Counted from the first letter of the stretch, positions 18,307-26,484 are shown. The stretch: 64,000 nucleotides of DNA from Lachnospiraceae bacterium (GCA_022845955.1 AP025576.1:3286001-3350000), one strand, 5' to 3'. The notes: generated from the sequence alone by a model not told the origin. Made by a program: numbers and translations.

Positions 18307-18508
18307 AATGAACCGCTGCGCGGCCCCTGACAGCCACCCGTCCCTGATGGAAAGCACAAACAGGCAGCAGCCAGCAGTAGACTGCAGCCTGCTGCCAGAA
18401 TAAAAACAATTGAATGAGAGAGGGTACATTCCCCGCCGCTTGCGGCGTAAGAAACTTTTCGAATAAAGTAGAAAGATGGTATACTATGTGGAGAAAGGAG
18501 AAGTGTAG
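18307..18508. other. inter-IS non-coding stretch with hairpins
   Basis: Contains GCAGCAGCC..GCCTGCTGCC-like pairing near 18363-18400 and CCGCCGCTTGCGGCG at 18438-18452. The second is probably the left-end hairpin of the IS200 that follows; the first may belong to the IS110 end. Confidence 0.4.
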
Positions 18509-19100
18509 ATGAGTGAGTACATCCACAAATCGCACAATGTATCAAGGCTTATGTACCATATAGTATTTCCAGCAAAATATAGAAAAGTAATCATAGATGA
18601 ACAGGTAGATAGAGTAATAAAAGAAACCTGTATAGAGATATCGAAAAGGTATCCGATCAATTTTTTAGAAATCGGAACGGATAAAGATCACATACATTTT
18701 CTGGTGCAATCGGTGCCCCGATACAGCCCGACAGAGATCGTAAGGATTATAAAAAGTATCACGGCACGTGAAGTCTTTAAGCAGTGCCCGGAAGTAAAGA
18801 AGAAATTGTGGGGAGGAGAATTCTGGTCAGATGGGTATTATGTGGCAACAGTAAGTGAGCATGGAAATGAGGACACAATAGCAAATTATGTGAAGAATCA
18901 GGGAAATGAGTACAGGAAAATGTATAGAGGAACGGAAATAGAAGGACAAATGAGTTTTACAGAAATAATGTAAAGGGAAGAGAGAAAGAAAATCGGGATA
19001 CCCCGCTCACATGCCAGCGAAGCTGGTATGTGAGGCAAGTGTCTGAGCGGCCGGAGAACCAAAGGTTCGGAGGCCGAGCAGACGCTTGAGGGCTTGCCCC
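18430..19100 (+). mobile_element. IS200-type element (tnpA only)
   Basis: A single Y1 transposase gene flanked by a left hairpin (18438-18452) and, after the gene, the hairpin CTCACATGCCAGC..GCTGGTATGTGAG (19013-19041). Boundaries are approximate. Confidence 0.6.
18509..18973 (+). CDS. tnpA: IS200 family transposase TnpA
   Basis: 154 residues from ATG 18509 behind GAGAAAGGAGAAG. The HUH motif is TDKDHIHFLVQ and the catalytic tyrosine lies in TIANYVKNQG. It is only distantly similar to the TnpA at 16346. It acts as a dimer on single-stranded DNA at hairpin ends. It appears intact. Confidence 0.9.
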   Translation: MSEYIHKSHNVSRLMYHIVFPAKYRKVIIDEQVDRVIKETCIEISKRYPINFLEIGTDKDHIHFLVQSVPRYSPTEIVRIIKSITAREVFKQCPEVKKKLWGGEFWSDGYYVATVSEHGNEDTIANYVKNQGNEYRKMYRGTEIEGQMSFTEIM

Positions 19101-19390
19101 GGGGAGCCTTCATTATCTGTCAGTATCTGTAAGGGGCTGTGATCCCTGTAAGGTTTGAGCTATCTGCGCCGTTTCTATGTTGGCACTTCGGTGATCCACG
19201 CTTTTAGATCGCAGGGCTCTCGGCGGAACCATTAGCCTGTCGGTAACCAATCCACGAATAACAGAGTGGCCACATGCCGGGAACTGTTAAATCAGAGCTC
19301 CTTCCAGATGCTGACAGATCGCACAAGTGTGACTGTCAAGAAAAAGTTTCCTGGAAACGGAATTTACCTCTTGACAAAAGTCACTTCATA
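19042..19390. other. non-coding stretch after the IS200
   Basis: No gene is supported. Bases 19042-19110 form GC-rich stems (GGTTCGGAGGCC and CGGCCGGAGAACC pair), likely part of the IS200 right end. The remainder (19110-19390) shows no recognised feature. Confidence 0.4.
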
Positions 19391-19393
19391 ACA

Positions 19394-19421
19394 GAAAAGG
19401 GGCAATTCTGCCCCTTTTTCC
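19394..19421 (-). terminator. terminator of the fic gene
   Basis: GGGGCA/TGCCCC stem flanked by A and T runs, usable in both directions. It follows the fic stop on the - strand. Confidence 0.75.
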
Positions 19422-19434
19422 ATGTCAAATACGT

Positions 19435-20169
19435 TCAGTTATCACAGCCAAGGAAATAAGTAATCTTGTCTACGTATACCTTCTGCTCCTTTTCAAAGAG
19501 CTCAAGAAGTGTAGCGATCTTTTGAGTTTCGCGGTATTCCTTCAACCCAGCCAAATATTTGTTCCGGTTTGTGTCTTGAATGACAACCGGGATCAGATCT
19601 GATTTCAAACATTCCCTGAACAGTATAAGCCTTCCAGTCCGACCGTTTCCATCCTGGAAAGGATGAATGGATTCATACCGGGCATGGAATTCTGCCATGA
19701 CCTCAAGTGTTTTGGCGGATATGCCATGATACCATGCCAGAAGCTCCTGCATTTTCAGTGGGACATCTTTGGGAAGTGTAGTTTCATACATGCCGATGAT
19801 GTTTGGACGTTTTTTATAATCTCCGATGGCATAACCATTCGCCCGGTCTTCAAATACACCACATTTCAACTCGTAATGGAATTCCTTGATGAGCGATTCA
19901 TTTAACGGTTCATCCAGTGTATCAATCATTTTGTTGAACATCAGGAAATGTCCATTGGTTTCTTCAACGTCTTTTGCCCGGTAATAATCGTCGTTGGACG
20001 GTAGTGTTCCGGTATCGAAAAGTGCAGCAGTCTGCTCTTCATTCAAAGTCGAGCCTTCAATCTTATTTGAATTGTATGCCATTGCCCGCTGGGTATAAGC
20101 ATATATACCTGACCTGTCAAATTTTTTCCGTTCAATCTGAAAACGGCGGATAAGTTCATCATTCTTCAT
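19435..20169 (-). CDS. Fic domain protein (probable AMPylase, class II)
   Basis: 244 residues from ATG 20169 behind AAGAAGGG; a longer reading from 20196 lacks a ribosome site. The catalytic Fic motif HPFQDGNGRTGRL is complete, so transfer of AMP (or another nucleotide moiety) to a protein hydroxyl is expected. Near the N-terminus SNKIEGS matches the inhibitory (S/T)xxxE(G/N) motif, which places it with class II Fic proteins that carry their own inhibitory helix. No separate antitoxin is therefore needed. The target is unknown. It stands alone with its own terminator and lacks the shared leader element. Confidence 0.88.
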   Translation of the reverse strand: MKNDELIRRFQIERKKFDRSGIYAYTQRAMAYNSNKIEGSTLNEEQTAALFDTGTLPSNDDYYRAKDVEETNGHFLMFNKMIDTLDEPLNESLIKEFHYELKCGVFEDRANGYAIGDYKKRPNIIGMYETTLPKDVPLKMQELLAWYHGISAKTLEVMAEFHARYESIHPFQDGNGRTGRLILFRECLKSDLIPVVIQDTNRNKYLAGLKEYRETQKIATLLELFEKEQKVYVDKITYFLGCDN

Positions 20170-20247
20170 GGTTTTCCCTTCTTTCTGTCTGACCATTTTA
20201 ACATACTTTTCTCCGTAAGTATAGGAAAAGTATCCAGATCGAACTGA

Positions 20248-20628
20248 TCAACTCTCTACGTCATAAATATACATCCCCAGCTCAGCCCCAAGCCAGTCAA
20301 GCCCGAGCCGGTTAAACCGGTAGGTCCTCATCTCTCTGGTCGGGCAGCCCTGAAAAGGGACATCATCAGAATACTCCATAAACCCAGCCTCAACAAGCAT
20401 ATCCAGCTCCCTGTTTTTCCCGGCGAAAAAATTTCGATATGGTCTGAAATATTTTTTCCCATGCCTGGTGTATAACCTTCCGTTATGGCAGCATCGGTCA
20501 AGTCCTACCGTATGTTTGGCTGTCTGCCGTAGGGTAGTATAGATGACGTGTTTGCCCTCAATGTCGGTATGGATGTAATCTGTAGGAGGCAGGTGGATAC
20601 CTGCCCCGCAGTTTTCTTCCATTCTCAT
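20248..20628 (-). CDS. hypothetical protein (126 aa)
   Basis: Its start overlaps the stop of the upstream gene by 4 nt, so the pair is coupled. The sequence contains LPPTDYIHTDIEGKHVIYTT and a central basic stretch (RHGKKYFRPYRNFFAGKNRE), then DWLGAELGMYIYDVE at the end. This layout is seen in small ICE and phage genes of gut Firmicutes; the function is unknown. Confidence 0.65.
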   Translation of the reverse strand: MRMEENCGAGIHLPPTDYIHTDIEGKHVIYTTLRQTAKHTVGLDRCCHNGRLYTRHGKKYFRPYRNFFAGKNRELDMLVEAGFMEYSDDVPFQGCPTREMRTYRFNRLGLDWLGAELGMYIYDVES

Positions 20629-20957
20629 CCCTGTTGTTCCTCCCCATCACCGGCCGCTGCTTCCTGATCGTAATCGACGATCTCATACCGGTCTTCGTTG
20701 CAGTCTCCATATCTGATGGAAGCACAGTTATCCGAGAGGCTGAGTACATCTTCAACCTCAGCATTCCGGTCAAGGTCAGCAGAAGCAGCCGCATCATAGA
20801 TTTCCTGGGCATCCGCCTGGCTATCGGCCACGTTCAGCTCCACAAGCCTCTTCTGGACGATCTCCTTCAGCATCCGTCTGGAGGATCTTTCGTCAAGTGG
20901 TCCGGCGATAAGCGCCATGCTCAGGTATTCGTCGTTCCAGTTCAAAATATACTTCAT
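20625..20957 (-). CDS. hypothetical acidic protein (110 aa)
   Basis: ATG 20957 lies behind CAGGAAGGAG and the reverse-strand leader copy. The N-terminus is MKYILNWNDEYLSMALIAG; the C-terminal third is strongly acidic (YEIVDYDQEAAAGDGEEQQ). No family is recognised. It leads a two-gene operon. Confidence 0.65.
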   Translation of the reverse strand: MKYILNWNDEYLSMALIAGPLDERSSRRMLKEIVQKRLVELNVADSQADAQEIYDAAASADLDRNAEVEDVLSLSDNCASIRYGDCNEDRYEIVDYDQEAAAGDGEEQQG

Positions 20958-20980
20958 TGTTTTCTCCTTCCTGTTGAAAA

Positions 20981-21007
20981 ACTATCAATTCTTACAAGGA
21001 AAATATG
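20981..21007 (-). promoter_or_regulatory. shared leader element, reverse-strand copy
   Basis: On the - strand CATATTTTCC, then TTGTAAGAATTGATAG, 50 nt before the ATG at 20957. It shows that the element tracks genes on both strands. Confidence 0.6.
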
Positions 21008-21099
21008 ACTGTCAGGGTTTACAGTAGAAGGCCTGCTTATGATGCATCTATTTCACAGAACTAGAGCCTTCCTACAGTTTTATATGACGCCAAACATCT

Positions 21100-21125
21100 C
21101 ATATTTCCTTCTGTAATGATTGAAG
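21100..21125 (+). promoter_or_regulatory. shared leader element, copy 3
   Basis: CATATTTCCTT then CTGTAATGATTGAAG, before the gene at 21166. Here the leader is longer (66 nt) and includes small hairpins (GGGTTTTAAACCC and CCCTGTGCTAACAGGG). Confidence 0.6.
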
Positions 21126-21165
21126 GGTTTTAAACCCCTGTGCTAACAGGGAGAAGGAGTAAAGT

Positions 21166-21615
21166 ATGAGGGTTTCATGCAAAGAAGCGGCTTGGATTGT
21201 GGCAACAAGGCTTTTCAGGGCTGAGATAGTCTTGGACAGCCAGTTAAGCCGGAAAGTGGGACATCCAGTATTTATCGGGAAAGGCAAGGCTTATCCGGAA
21301 TATAGGGTGGAAGAATATTCGGATCGGCTGGACGTGCATATGGGAAAGGTTTCTTATATGATTCGGATAAGGAACATTGATTTCTATCCATCTGGTGCAG
21401 ATCTGACAGCTTCAATGGTTGAGGCAGTTATCAGGGAAAGGGATGAGGCGAGAGATGTTTTTGAATATGCCTCCACCAGATACCCAATGAGCGAAGTAAC
21501 CAGAGATGCGAAGCAGCGCTTTGTAGCTTTGGAAAACCTGGTGCAAAAAATGATCCTGCAGGGATTGATACCGGAAGAGTATTCCTATGATTATCCCCAA
21601 CGGGCAGCAGTTTGA
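21166..21615 (+). CDS. hypothetical protein (149 aa), paralogue of the broken gene at 29054
   Basis: ATG 21166 follows GGAGAAGGAG. It starts MRVSCKEAAWIVATRLFRAE and has VGHPVFIGKGKAYPEY, an internal beta-rich part and a helical C-terminus ending GLIPEEYSYDYP. The gene at 29054-29469 shares this layout (SGHPVYTC, ending GLIPYDYI), so this is a small family inside the element. The function is unknown. Confidence 0.65.
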   Translation: MRVSCKEAAWIVATRLFRAEIVLDSQLSRKVGHPVFIGKGKAYPEYRVEEYSDRLDVHMGKVSYMIRIRNIDFYPSGADLTASMVEAVIRERDEARDVFEYASTRYPMSEVTRDAKQRFVALENLVQKMILQGLIPEEYSYDYPQRAAV

Positions 21616-21633
21616 CAGATTGACAGAAGAAGG

Positions 21634-21660
21634 GAGCGGCGGCACCGCTCTTTTTCTTTT
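21634..21660 (+). terminator. terminator after the 149-aa gene
   Basis: GAGCGG/CCGCTC stem followed by TTTTTCTTTT. Confidence 0.75.
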
Positions 21661-21963
21661 GGGATTGGATAGTGGGAAAATGGATTATGTGCAGAGATAG
21701 CGATTCTTAAAAAGGATGACCTGAGAGACGGGATGTGATAGGTTGCCTTTGGAAACAATCGATATTAGAAATCTGTTCCGCTTACAAAACGGATTGCTGT
21801 TCCCGACTATGGTACCATTGCGGAAACCGATCCTGTAGGGCGATTCTGGTATTCATGTTTTCCTTATTCCCAGCCCAACCCGTGACGGGACTGGCTGGGA
21901 TGGGGATAGGGATGAAAGGGGTATTCAATCGTGCCAGAATGATCGTAGAACACTCTCTAGGGT
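21661..21963. other. weakly coding stretch, probable gene debris
   Basis: A short + strand stretch (about 21780-21890) reads LTKRIAVPDYGTIAETDPVG, then RFWYSCFPYSQPNP, before a stop. It looks protein-like but has no start site. It may be the remains of a small gene; nothing else is seen. Confidence 0.3.
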
Positions 21964-22209
21964 TTACTTCTGTGCCTCGGCCTCTTCAAAAGCCACCGTT
22001 ACATAAAATCCGCGTTCATTTTCGACAATTGATATCACATCGCCCTCCCTGGCAAGCAGCCGTTCGCGGAACGGAAAATTCCCGGACATTGCGAGCGAAG
22101 GGTCAATCGTATAGTAGTAGTTACTCGGCAATTTCCCTTCTGTAACCGTTACATGGTCCCCCTCATTCAGAAGGCCAGGACGTTCCATCTTAAATTCCAC
22201 TGTTCTCAT
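21964..22209 (-). CDS. hypothetical protein (81 aa)
   Basis: ATG 22209 lies behind AAGAGGTG on the - strand. The product is small and mostly beta (VEFKMERPGLLNEGDHVTVT, later GDVISIVENERGFYVTVAFE). It resembles a small SH3-like or beta-barrel protein, with no recognised family. It is a single gene between two convergent/divergent neighbours and has no leader element. Confidence 0.6.
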   Translation of the reverse strand: MRTVEFKMERPGLLNEGDHVTVTEGKLPSNYYYTIDPSLAMSGNFPFRERLLAREGDVISIVENERGFYVTVAFEEAEAQK

Positions 22210-22367
22210 AGTAACACCTCTTTCTGTAGTCTGCATTTCATTTTACTCCGGAGAACTATTTTCTGCAATCAGAGTTTTTATAGCAAAGCTCATTATGTAT
22301 AGTTAACTCATATCTCAGTTCTAACTCATGATGGACCTGTTTTCAGGTCACGAAAATTGATTTCATT

Positions 22368-22392
22368 CATATTTCCTTATGCAACAGTTGAA
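22368..22392 (+). promoter_or_regulatory. shared leader element, copy 4
   Basis: CATATTTCCTTATG then CAACAGTTGAAAA, 43 nt before the ATG at 22411. Confidence 0.65.
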
Positions 22393-22410
22393 AACCGAGA
22401 AGGTAACTAT

Positions 22411-23298
22411 ATGGAAAGATATTGTCATGTGACAGGAAAAAAGCAAGATAAAAAATTAATGCCTCCCCCATGGTTGGTCTACCCAGAAATTGATAGATAT
22501 TCCATTGGCTGGCGTATGGGCTACGGGGAGGATTATATGTGCCGATTTGTCGATTGGCTGAACACCCTCCCCCCAGAGGAACGGACGGAATACCGAACCC
22601 TCTTTCCCGAACCGGTGACCTGGAAGGGCTGGTGGGATGACAGGAAAAGCGAAGAAGTGCTGAAGTATGGTTACTTTAAGGTGAATGTGTGGCAGCCGGA
22701 AGGCCAGCCAAAGTTCACCTACCAGCGGCTCCAGCAGGAGCTTGCCGCTGGAAAAATGAGGGAGCTGCGCTTGTTCTGGGAACATCAGCCTGCAGAGAAT
22801 GACCAACTGACAATAGGTTGCCTCAGCCAGTTATGGATGGAGGATTTTCACTTTTTTTCCGATCCTTACCATTGCATGGAGCAGTATATGATGGCGTTCA
22901 AAGCCCAGTTGTTTGATGACGAGGAGATCCGCTGGGAAATCCTGAAATGTAATGATCCGAAGCTGTGCAGGGATCTGGGCCGCAGGGTGCGGGGCTTTGA
23001 CCAGACGGTATGGGATAAGTTCAAATACTCCATTGTACTGAACGGCAACTGGCGCAAATTTAGCCAGAACCAGGACCTGAGGGAATTTCTCCTCTCCACC
23101 GGGGACAGTGTACTGGTGGCAGCCAGCCCTTCTGACGACATTTGGGGTATCCGCCTCGCAGCCAGCTCTCCAGAGGATCAGAATCAGATAGGGTGGCAGG
23201 GACAGAATCTGTTGGGCTTTGCGCTGATGGAAGTGAGAGATGAGCTGCGCCGGGTAAAACAGAATGAAATGTTATGTGACTGGAATTTTGTCAAGTAA
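22411..23298 (+). CDS. NADAR (YbiA-like) domain protein
   Basis: 295 residues from ATG 22411 behind GAGAAGGTAAC. The N-terminal 140 residues are of unknown type. The C-terminal half matches the NADAR fold: CLSQLWMEDFHFFSDPYHCM, then EQYMMAFKAQLF, KCNDPKLCRDLGRRVRGFD and WDKFKYSIVLNGNWRKFSQN, ending with DDIWGIRL and NLLGFALMEVRDELR. NADAR enzymes hydrolyse N-glycosidic bonds; characterised members act on early riboflavin intermediates or remove ADP-ribose from guanine in DarT-type systems. The next gene looks like an ADP-ribosyltransferase and has the same leader element, so a modify/erase pair is plausible (inference). Confidence 0.8.
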   Translation: MERYCHVTGKKQDKKLMPPPWLVYPEIDRYSIGWRMGYGEDYMCRFVDWLNTLPPEERTEYRTLFPEPVTWKGWWDDRKSEEVLKYGYFKVNVWQPEGQPKFTYQRLQQELAAGKMRELRLFWEHQPAENDQLTIGCLSQLWMEDFHFFSDPYHCMEQYMMAFKAQLFDDEEIRWEILKCNDPKLCRDLGRRVRGFDQTVWDKFKYSIVLNGNWRKFSQNQDLREFLLSTGDSVLVAASPSDDIWGIRLAASSPEDQNQIGWQGQNLLGFALMEVRDELRRVKQNEMLCDWNFVK

Positions 23299-23348
23299 GC
23301 TCAAACTTTATATACCGGCTCGTCTGCCATGAGTAGAAGGAACATTCG

Positions 23349-23386
23349 ACAACGCACCACGGCTTATCCCGCGATGCGTTGTTTGC
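23349..23386 (+). terminator. terminator after the NADAR gene
   Basis: ACAACGCA/TGCGTTGT stem with an 18-nt loop, followed by a short T-rich stretch. Confidence 0.6.
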
Positions 23387-23486
23387 TTTATGGTTGCTGT
23401 TTCAACGGTACAATCCAAAACCCTTACAAAGTATAACTTTTAATTCCCCTTAATCACACGCATCAGTTACAAAAATCAGTTTTACT

Positions 23487-23511
23487 CATATTTCCTTTTG
23501 TAACAGTTGAA
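23487..23511 (+). promoter_or_regulatory. shared leader element, copy 5
   Basis: CATATTTCCTTT then TGTAACAGTTGAAAG, 46 nt before the ATG at 23533; one of the best-matching copies. Confidence 0.65.
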
Positions 23512-23532
23512 AGCCATTCAGAAAGGAGCTAT

Positions 23533-24222
23533 ATGGAAACATATTATCATGTTACAGGGGAAGAATGCCTCCCCTGGATAAGGAAAAACGGTTTGCTTCT
23601 GTTTTATGGAAGCAGATGTACATTCGTGCACGATCCAAATGGGAAAGGGATATACCTTACAGACAGCCTTGAATCTGCATATCTGTATGGGCGTATGCTT
23701 GGACGTGACTACGTCCTGAAAGTCCATACGGAAGAGGCGCTTCTGCAGACAGGAACCTGCGAATACTTTTTCTCTAAGCCAATCCCGGCTCAGAATATCC
23801 GATCCGTCGGAAGGCTGGAGGATATGTTCACCGCAGAAAAAAGGAAAGAGATGGATCTGCTGTTCGTTGGCCAATGTATCGGTAGTATCAGTCTGATCTG
23901 TAATGGTCTCTGTGGAGCATCCTGCCCGCAGCCATCAAAAAGCTTCAGATTCATGGTCAGGTCAGTGATTTACAGCCTGAACCAGATTGCAAGACTGCAT
24001 GATGTGTCATAGGAAGAGATACGAAGGCTCCTTACCGAACAGGGTGAAGCAGGCTGGTATGTTTTTACGGATATAATCGGGGCAGATCAGAAGTTCCGGC
24101 TGTGGGAAATCCTGAACAACCCATCATACACTTACATGCGGATAGAACGTGTGATGCTTAAAGAAGGGATCAGACGGGCTTTTCCTGGTCTTCTGCATAC
24201 GGATACCGGCGGAATTAACTGA
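23533..24222 (+). CDS. ADP-ribosyltransferase-like protein with an in-frame TAG
   Basis: The ATG at 23533 follows GAAAGGAGC. The N-terminal 110 residues show an ART-like order: METYYHVTGEECLPWIRKNG (H-like strand), then HDPNGKGIYLTDSLESAYLY (the glycine-isoleucine-tyrosine strand and helix) and DYVLKVHTEEALL. This resembles DarT or RNA 2'-phosphotransferase-type folds, but the match is by eye. The first stop is TAG at 24010. The same frame continues with good coding character (EEIRRLLTEQGEAGWYVFTD) to TGA at 24220, so the gene was once 229 residues or is read through. It lies next to a NADAR gene. Confidence 0.5.
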
Positions 24223-24248
24223 AAAAAATGATTTGAAAGGAAAAAGAA

Positions 24249-24716
24249 ATGGATATTTGGAAACAGCAGAAATCAGCAATTGAATATGCGAAAAGGCAAG
24301 GGTTAAATGTGGAAAACAGGAGTTTCATGTATAACTATGTTCCATCAGTGGAGGTAAGGAAGGGCTGTTTCGTTGCCCTCTGCGATTCTCTGAATTTCCG
24401 GGGAAATGCTACAATAGGTTATCTTTCCCGTGAAATCACAGAGGATGAAATGGAAGAGATCATTTACCTGGCAAAAGCTTATATGAGGGATGGGATACAC
24501 GGCATGTTTGAAGTTGTGTTTAACGCGAAAGACAATAACACGAACGAGATCCTGTCCGACAGGGAAATCACAGCCTTATGGGATGGAGAAATCTTTTCCT
24601 ATAAGGATACTCTTGAATTCCGAAAAAAGTATCTCGCTGAGGAAGGGATCACTTGGCATGAGATCAGCCCAGCCATGGTGAAACGGCTGAATTCCATCCC
24701 CTTTAAGGATAATTGA
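24249..24716 (+). CDS. hypothetical protein (155 aa)
   Basis: ATG 24249 follows GAAAGGAAAAAG, 26 nt after the upstream frame ends, so probably in the same operon. Contains FVALCDSLNFRGNATIGYLS, a helical middle and DGEIFSYKDTLEFRKKY. The protein is soluble and of unknown family. Confidence 0.6.
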   Translation: MDIWKQQKSAIEYAKRQGLNVENRSFMYNYVPSVEVRKGCFVALCDSLNFRGNATIGYLSREITEDEMEEIIYLAKAYMRDGIHGMFEVVFNAKDNNTNEILSDREITALWDGEIFSYKDTLEFRKKYLAEEGITWHEISPAMVKRLNSIPFKDN

Positions 24717-24798
24717 GGTAAATCAGTGGAAAACCTTCATCAGTATTCCTTCATAAGGAAGCTGAATAGTGATTATCCGAAGGAAAGGAGAAGGAAAG

Positions 24799-25107
24799 AT
24801 GGTACTGTACTCATGCCATTCGGATACAACCAAATGTAGGGCTTATGATCAGACAGGGGCGGAATATGTCCCGTCCTGGTATGGCTGGGATAAATGGAGG
24901 ATTCGGAACGGCGAGCTTTATGCTGCTGAATATGATAGTTTTCCCGATACAGGGGAAGTGGAATTGATTTATACACAAGGATATAATGGCAGTTTATGTA
25001 CCAGGAAACTAACATTTCTTCGTGTAAAGGTCTCAGCATTGACCTTCCGTAGATGTTTTGAAAAAGCGAATCCTATGTGGAAACTGAAAGAGGAAGAAAA
25101 TGGATAA
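24799..25107 (+). CDS. hypothetical protein (102 aa)
   Basis: ATG 24799 follows GGAAAGGAGAAGG. A weak relative of the leader element (TATTCCTTCATAAGGAAGCT) lies about 55 nt upstream. The product is aromatic-rich and beta-like (WYGWDKWRIRNGELYAAEYD). It overlaps the next gene by 8 nt, so the two are coupled. Family unknown. Confidence 0.6.
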   Translation: MVLYSCHSDTTKCRAYDQTGAEYVPSWYGWDKWRIRNGELYAAEYDSFPDTGEVELIYTQGYNGSLCTRKLTFLRVKVSALTFRRCFEKANPMWKLKEEENG

Positions 25108-26257
25108 AATAATCAAAGGATATTGGAAATGCCAATACTGTGGGACAAAAGATATTGATGGGCTTGCCGATGTCTGCCCGAACTGTGGGAAAAGGAAGCC
25201 TGAGAACACGAAGTATTACCTGAAGGACATCAAGGAAGAGCTCACCGATGCTGAGCTGGAAGAGGCTGGGATCAGCAGGGCTGAGTGTGACGGGAAACAT
25301 AAAGACTGGGTATGCAGCTACTGCAACCAGCTCAATAATTGGTCGGATGAAACCTGTGCCGCCTGCAGCGCTCCCAAAACGGAGTCAGAGTTTGAGTACG
25401 GCATGCGCAAAAGGAAAGCCGAGGATTCCGGGAAAGATACAACGGATTTATCCGAAACGGCGGACATAGAGGAAGAAGATAGTGTCCGGTGGCAGGATAC
25501 CGGCAATGACGATAATGATTTTTCCTCAGGTCATGTGAATGCAGACACAAAACATGGCTTTGACTGGAAGAAAAAGCTGGTGGCTGCGCTTGGGGGATGC
25601 ATCCCATTGTTTGCCCTGCTTGCATTTCTGTTCTGGCCTGTTAAGGAAGAAATCCGGGTTTCCGGTTTTTCCTGGGCAAGGAACATCACCGTTGAGGAAG
25701 AGAAGACGTTTGATGAGAGCGGCTGGAGCGTACCGACTGACGGAAGGGTTTATGATGAACGGGTTGAACTGAAGGAATACATTACGGTTCTGGACCATTA
25801 CGAAACCGTGTATGAAACCAGAACCCGACAAGTCATATCCCATTACGATACCCAAACATCCTATGTGGACAACGGGAACGGTACATTTACCGCAAAAACT
25901 ACCCAAGTGCCTGTATATAAGACAGAGTATTACCAGGAGCCAGTCCAAAAACCCGTATACAGGCAACAGCCGGTGTACGATACAAGATACTACTACGAGA
26001 TCGACCACTGGGTAAACAAAGAAGATTATCCTTCCTCCGGGAATGACCAGGATCCATACTGGAACGAGGATTACACCCTTGAAGAAAAGGAAAGGGATAC
26101 GAAAAGGGCAGAGGAATATTTCGTCCACTTTGACGACGGGACAGAAGATGAGCTGCAATACAGCGAGTGGATCGAAACTTCTATCGGTGATGGATATCTT
26201 TTGACCAGGAACAGGCTTGGGATGACGTACAAAAGTGTTCCTCTGGAAGCTGATTGA
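25100..26257 (+). CDS. membrane protein with zinc ribbon and RanBP2-type zinc finger
   Basis: 385 residues. The N-terminus has two zinc modules. The first is WKCQYCGTKD with VCPNCGKRK. The second is WVCSYCNQLNNWSDETCAAC, which fits the RanBP2 pattern W-x-C-x2-C-x3-N-x6-C-x2-C exactly. An acidic linker follows, then one membrane helix (about residues 160-178, GGCIPLFALLAFLFW) and a C-terminal domain of about 200 residues rich in Tyr, Thr and Val (YKTEYYQEPVQKPVYRQQPV). The zinc fingers would face the cytoplasm and may bind RNA or a protein, as RanBP2 fingers do elsewhere. It is coupled to the upstream 102-aa gene. Confidence 0.75.
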   Translation: MDKIIKGYWKCQYCGTKDIDGLADVCPNCGKRKPENTKYYLKDIKEELTDAELEEAGISRAECDGKHKDWVCSYCNQLNNWSDETCAACSAPKTESEFEYGMRKRKAEDSGKDTTDLSETADIEEEDSVRWQDTGNDDNDFSSGHVNADTKHGFDWKKKLVAALGGCIPLFALLAFLFWPVKEEIRVSGFSWARNITVEEEKTFDESGWSVPTDGRVYDERVELKEYITVLDHYETVYETRTRQVISHYDTQTSYVDNGNGTFTAKTTQVPVYKTEYYQEPVQKPVYRQQPVYDTRYYYEIDHWVNKEDYPSSGNDQDPYWNEDYTLEEKERDTKRAEEYFVHFDDGTEDELQYSEWIETSIGDGYLLTRNRLGMTYKSVPLEAD

Positions 26258-26285
26258 TTGAATCTAAAAAAATATAGAAAGGCGT

Positions 26286-26328
26286 AAAGGGTCAGTCGTA
26301 TGAGGAATTTTCTCATACGACTGACCTT
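26286..26328 (+). terminator. perfect hairpin after the zinc-finger membrane gene
   Basis: GTCAGTCGTATGAG and its complement around a short loop, following the stop; a probable terminator. Confidence 0.7.
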
Positions 26329-26484
26329 TGTTCCTTCGGAAAAAATAATCACCATATACTATGGCGGGAAACTTCAACTCAGCATCGGCATCCTGATACA
26401 AAACAAATCCTTTAACATCTCGAAATCGAGAGGTTTGAAGCAGGACTCCATCTATCTCAAATCGAAAAAATGTCGACATGAATA

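Noticed and set aside
21735..22145. Forward 136-aa frame
   Set aside because: It overlaps the better supported - strand gene at 21964-22209 and lacks a ribosome site.
24010..24012. Pyrrolysine insertion at the in-frame TAG
   Set aside because: No pyl genes are in the window and nothing else supports it; mutation or simple read-through is more likely.
23533..24222. Firm naming of the second gene as a DarT toxin
   Set aside because: The similarity is to the general ART layout only; the catalytic residues cannot be fixed by eye.
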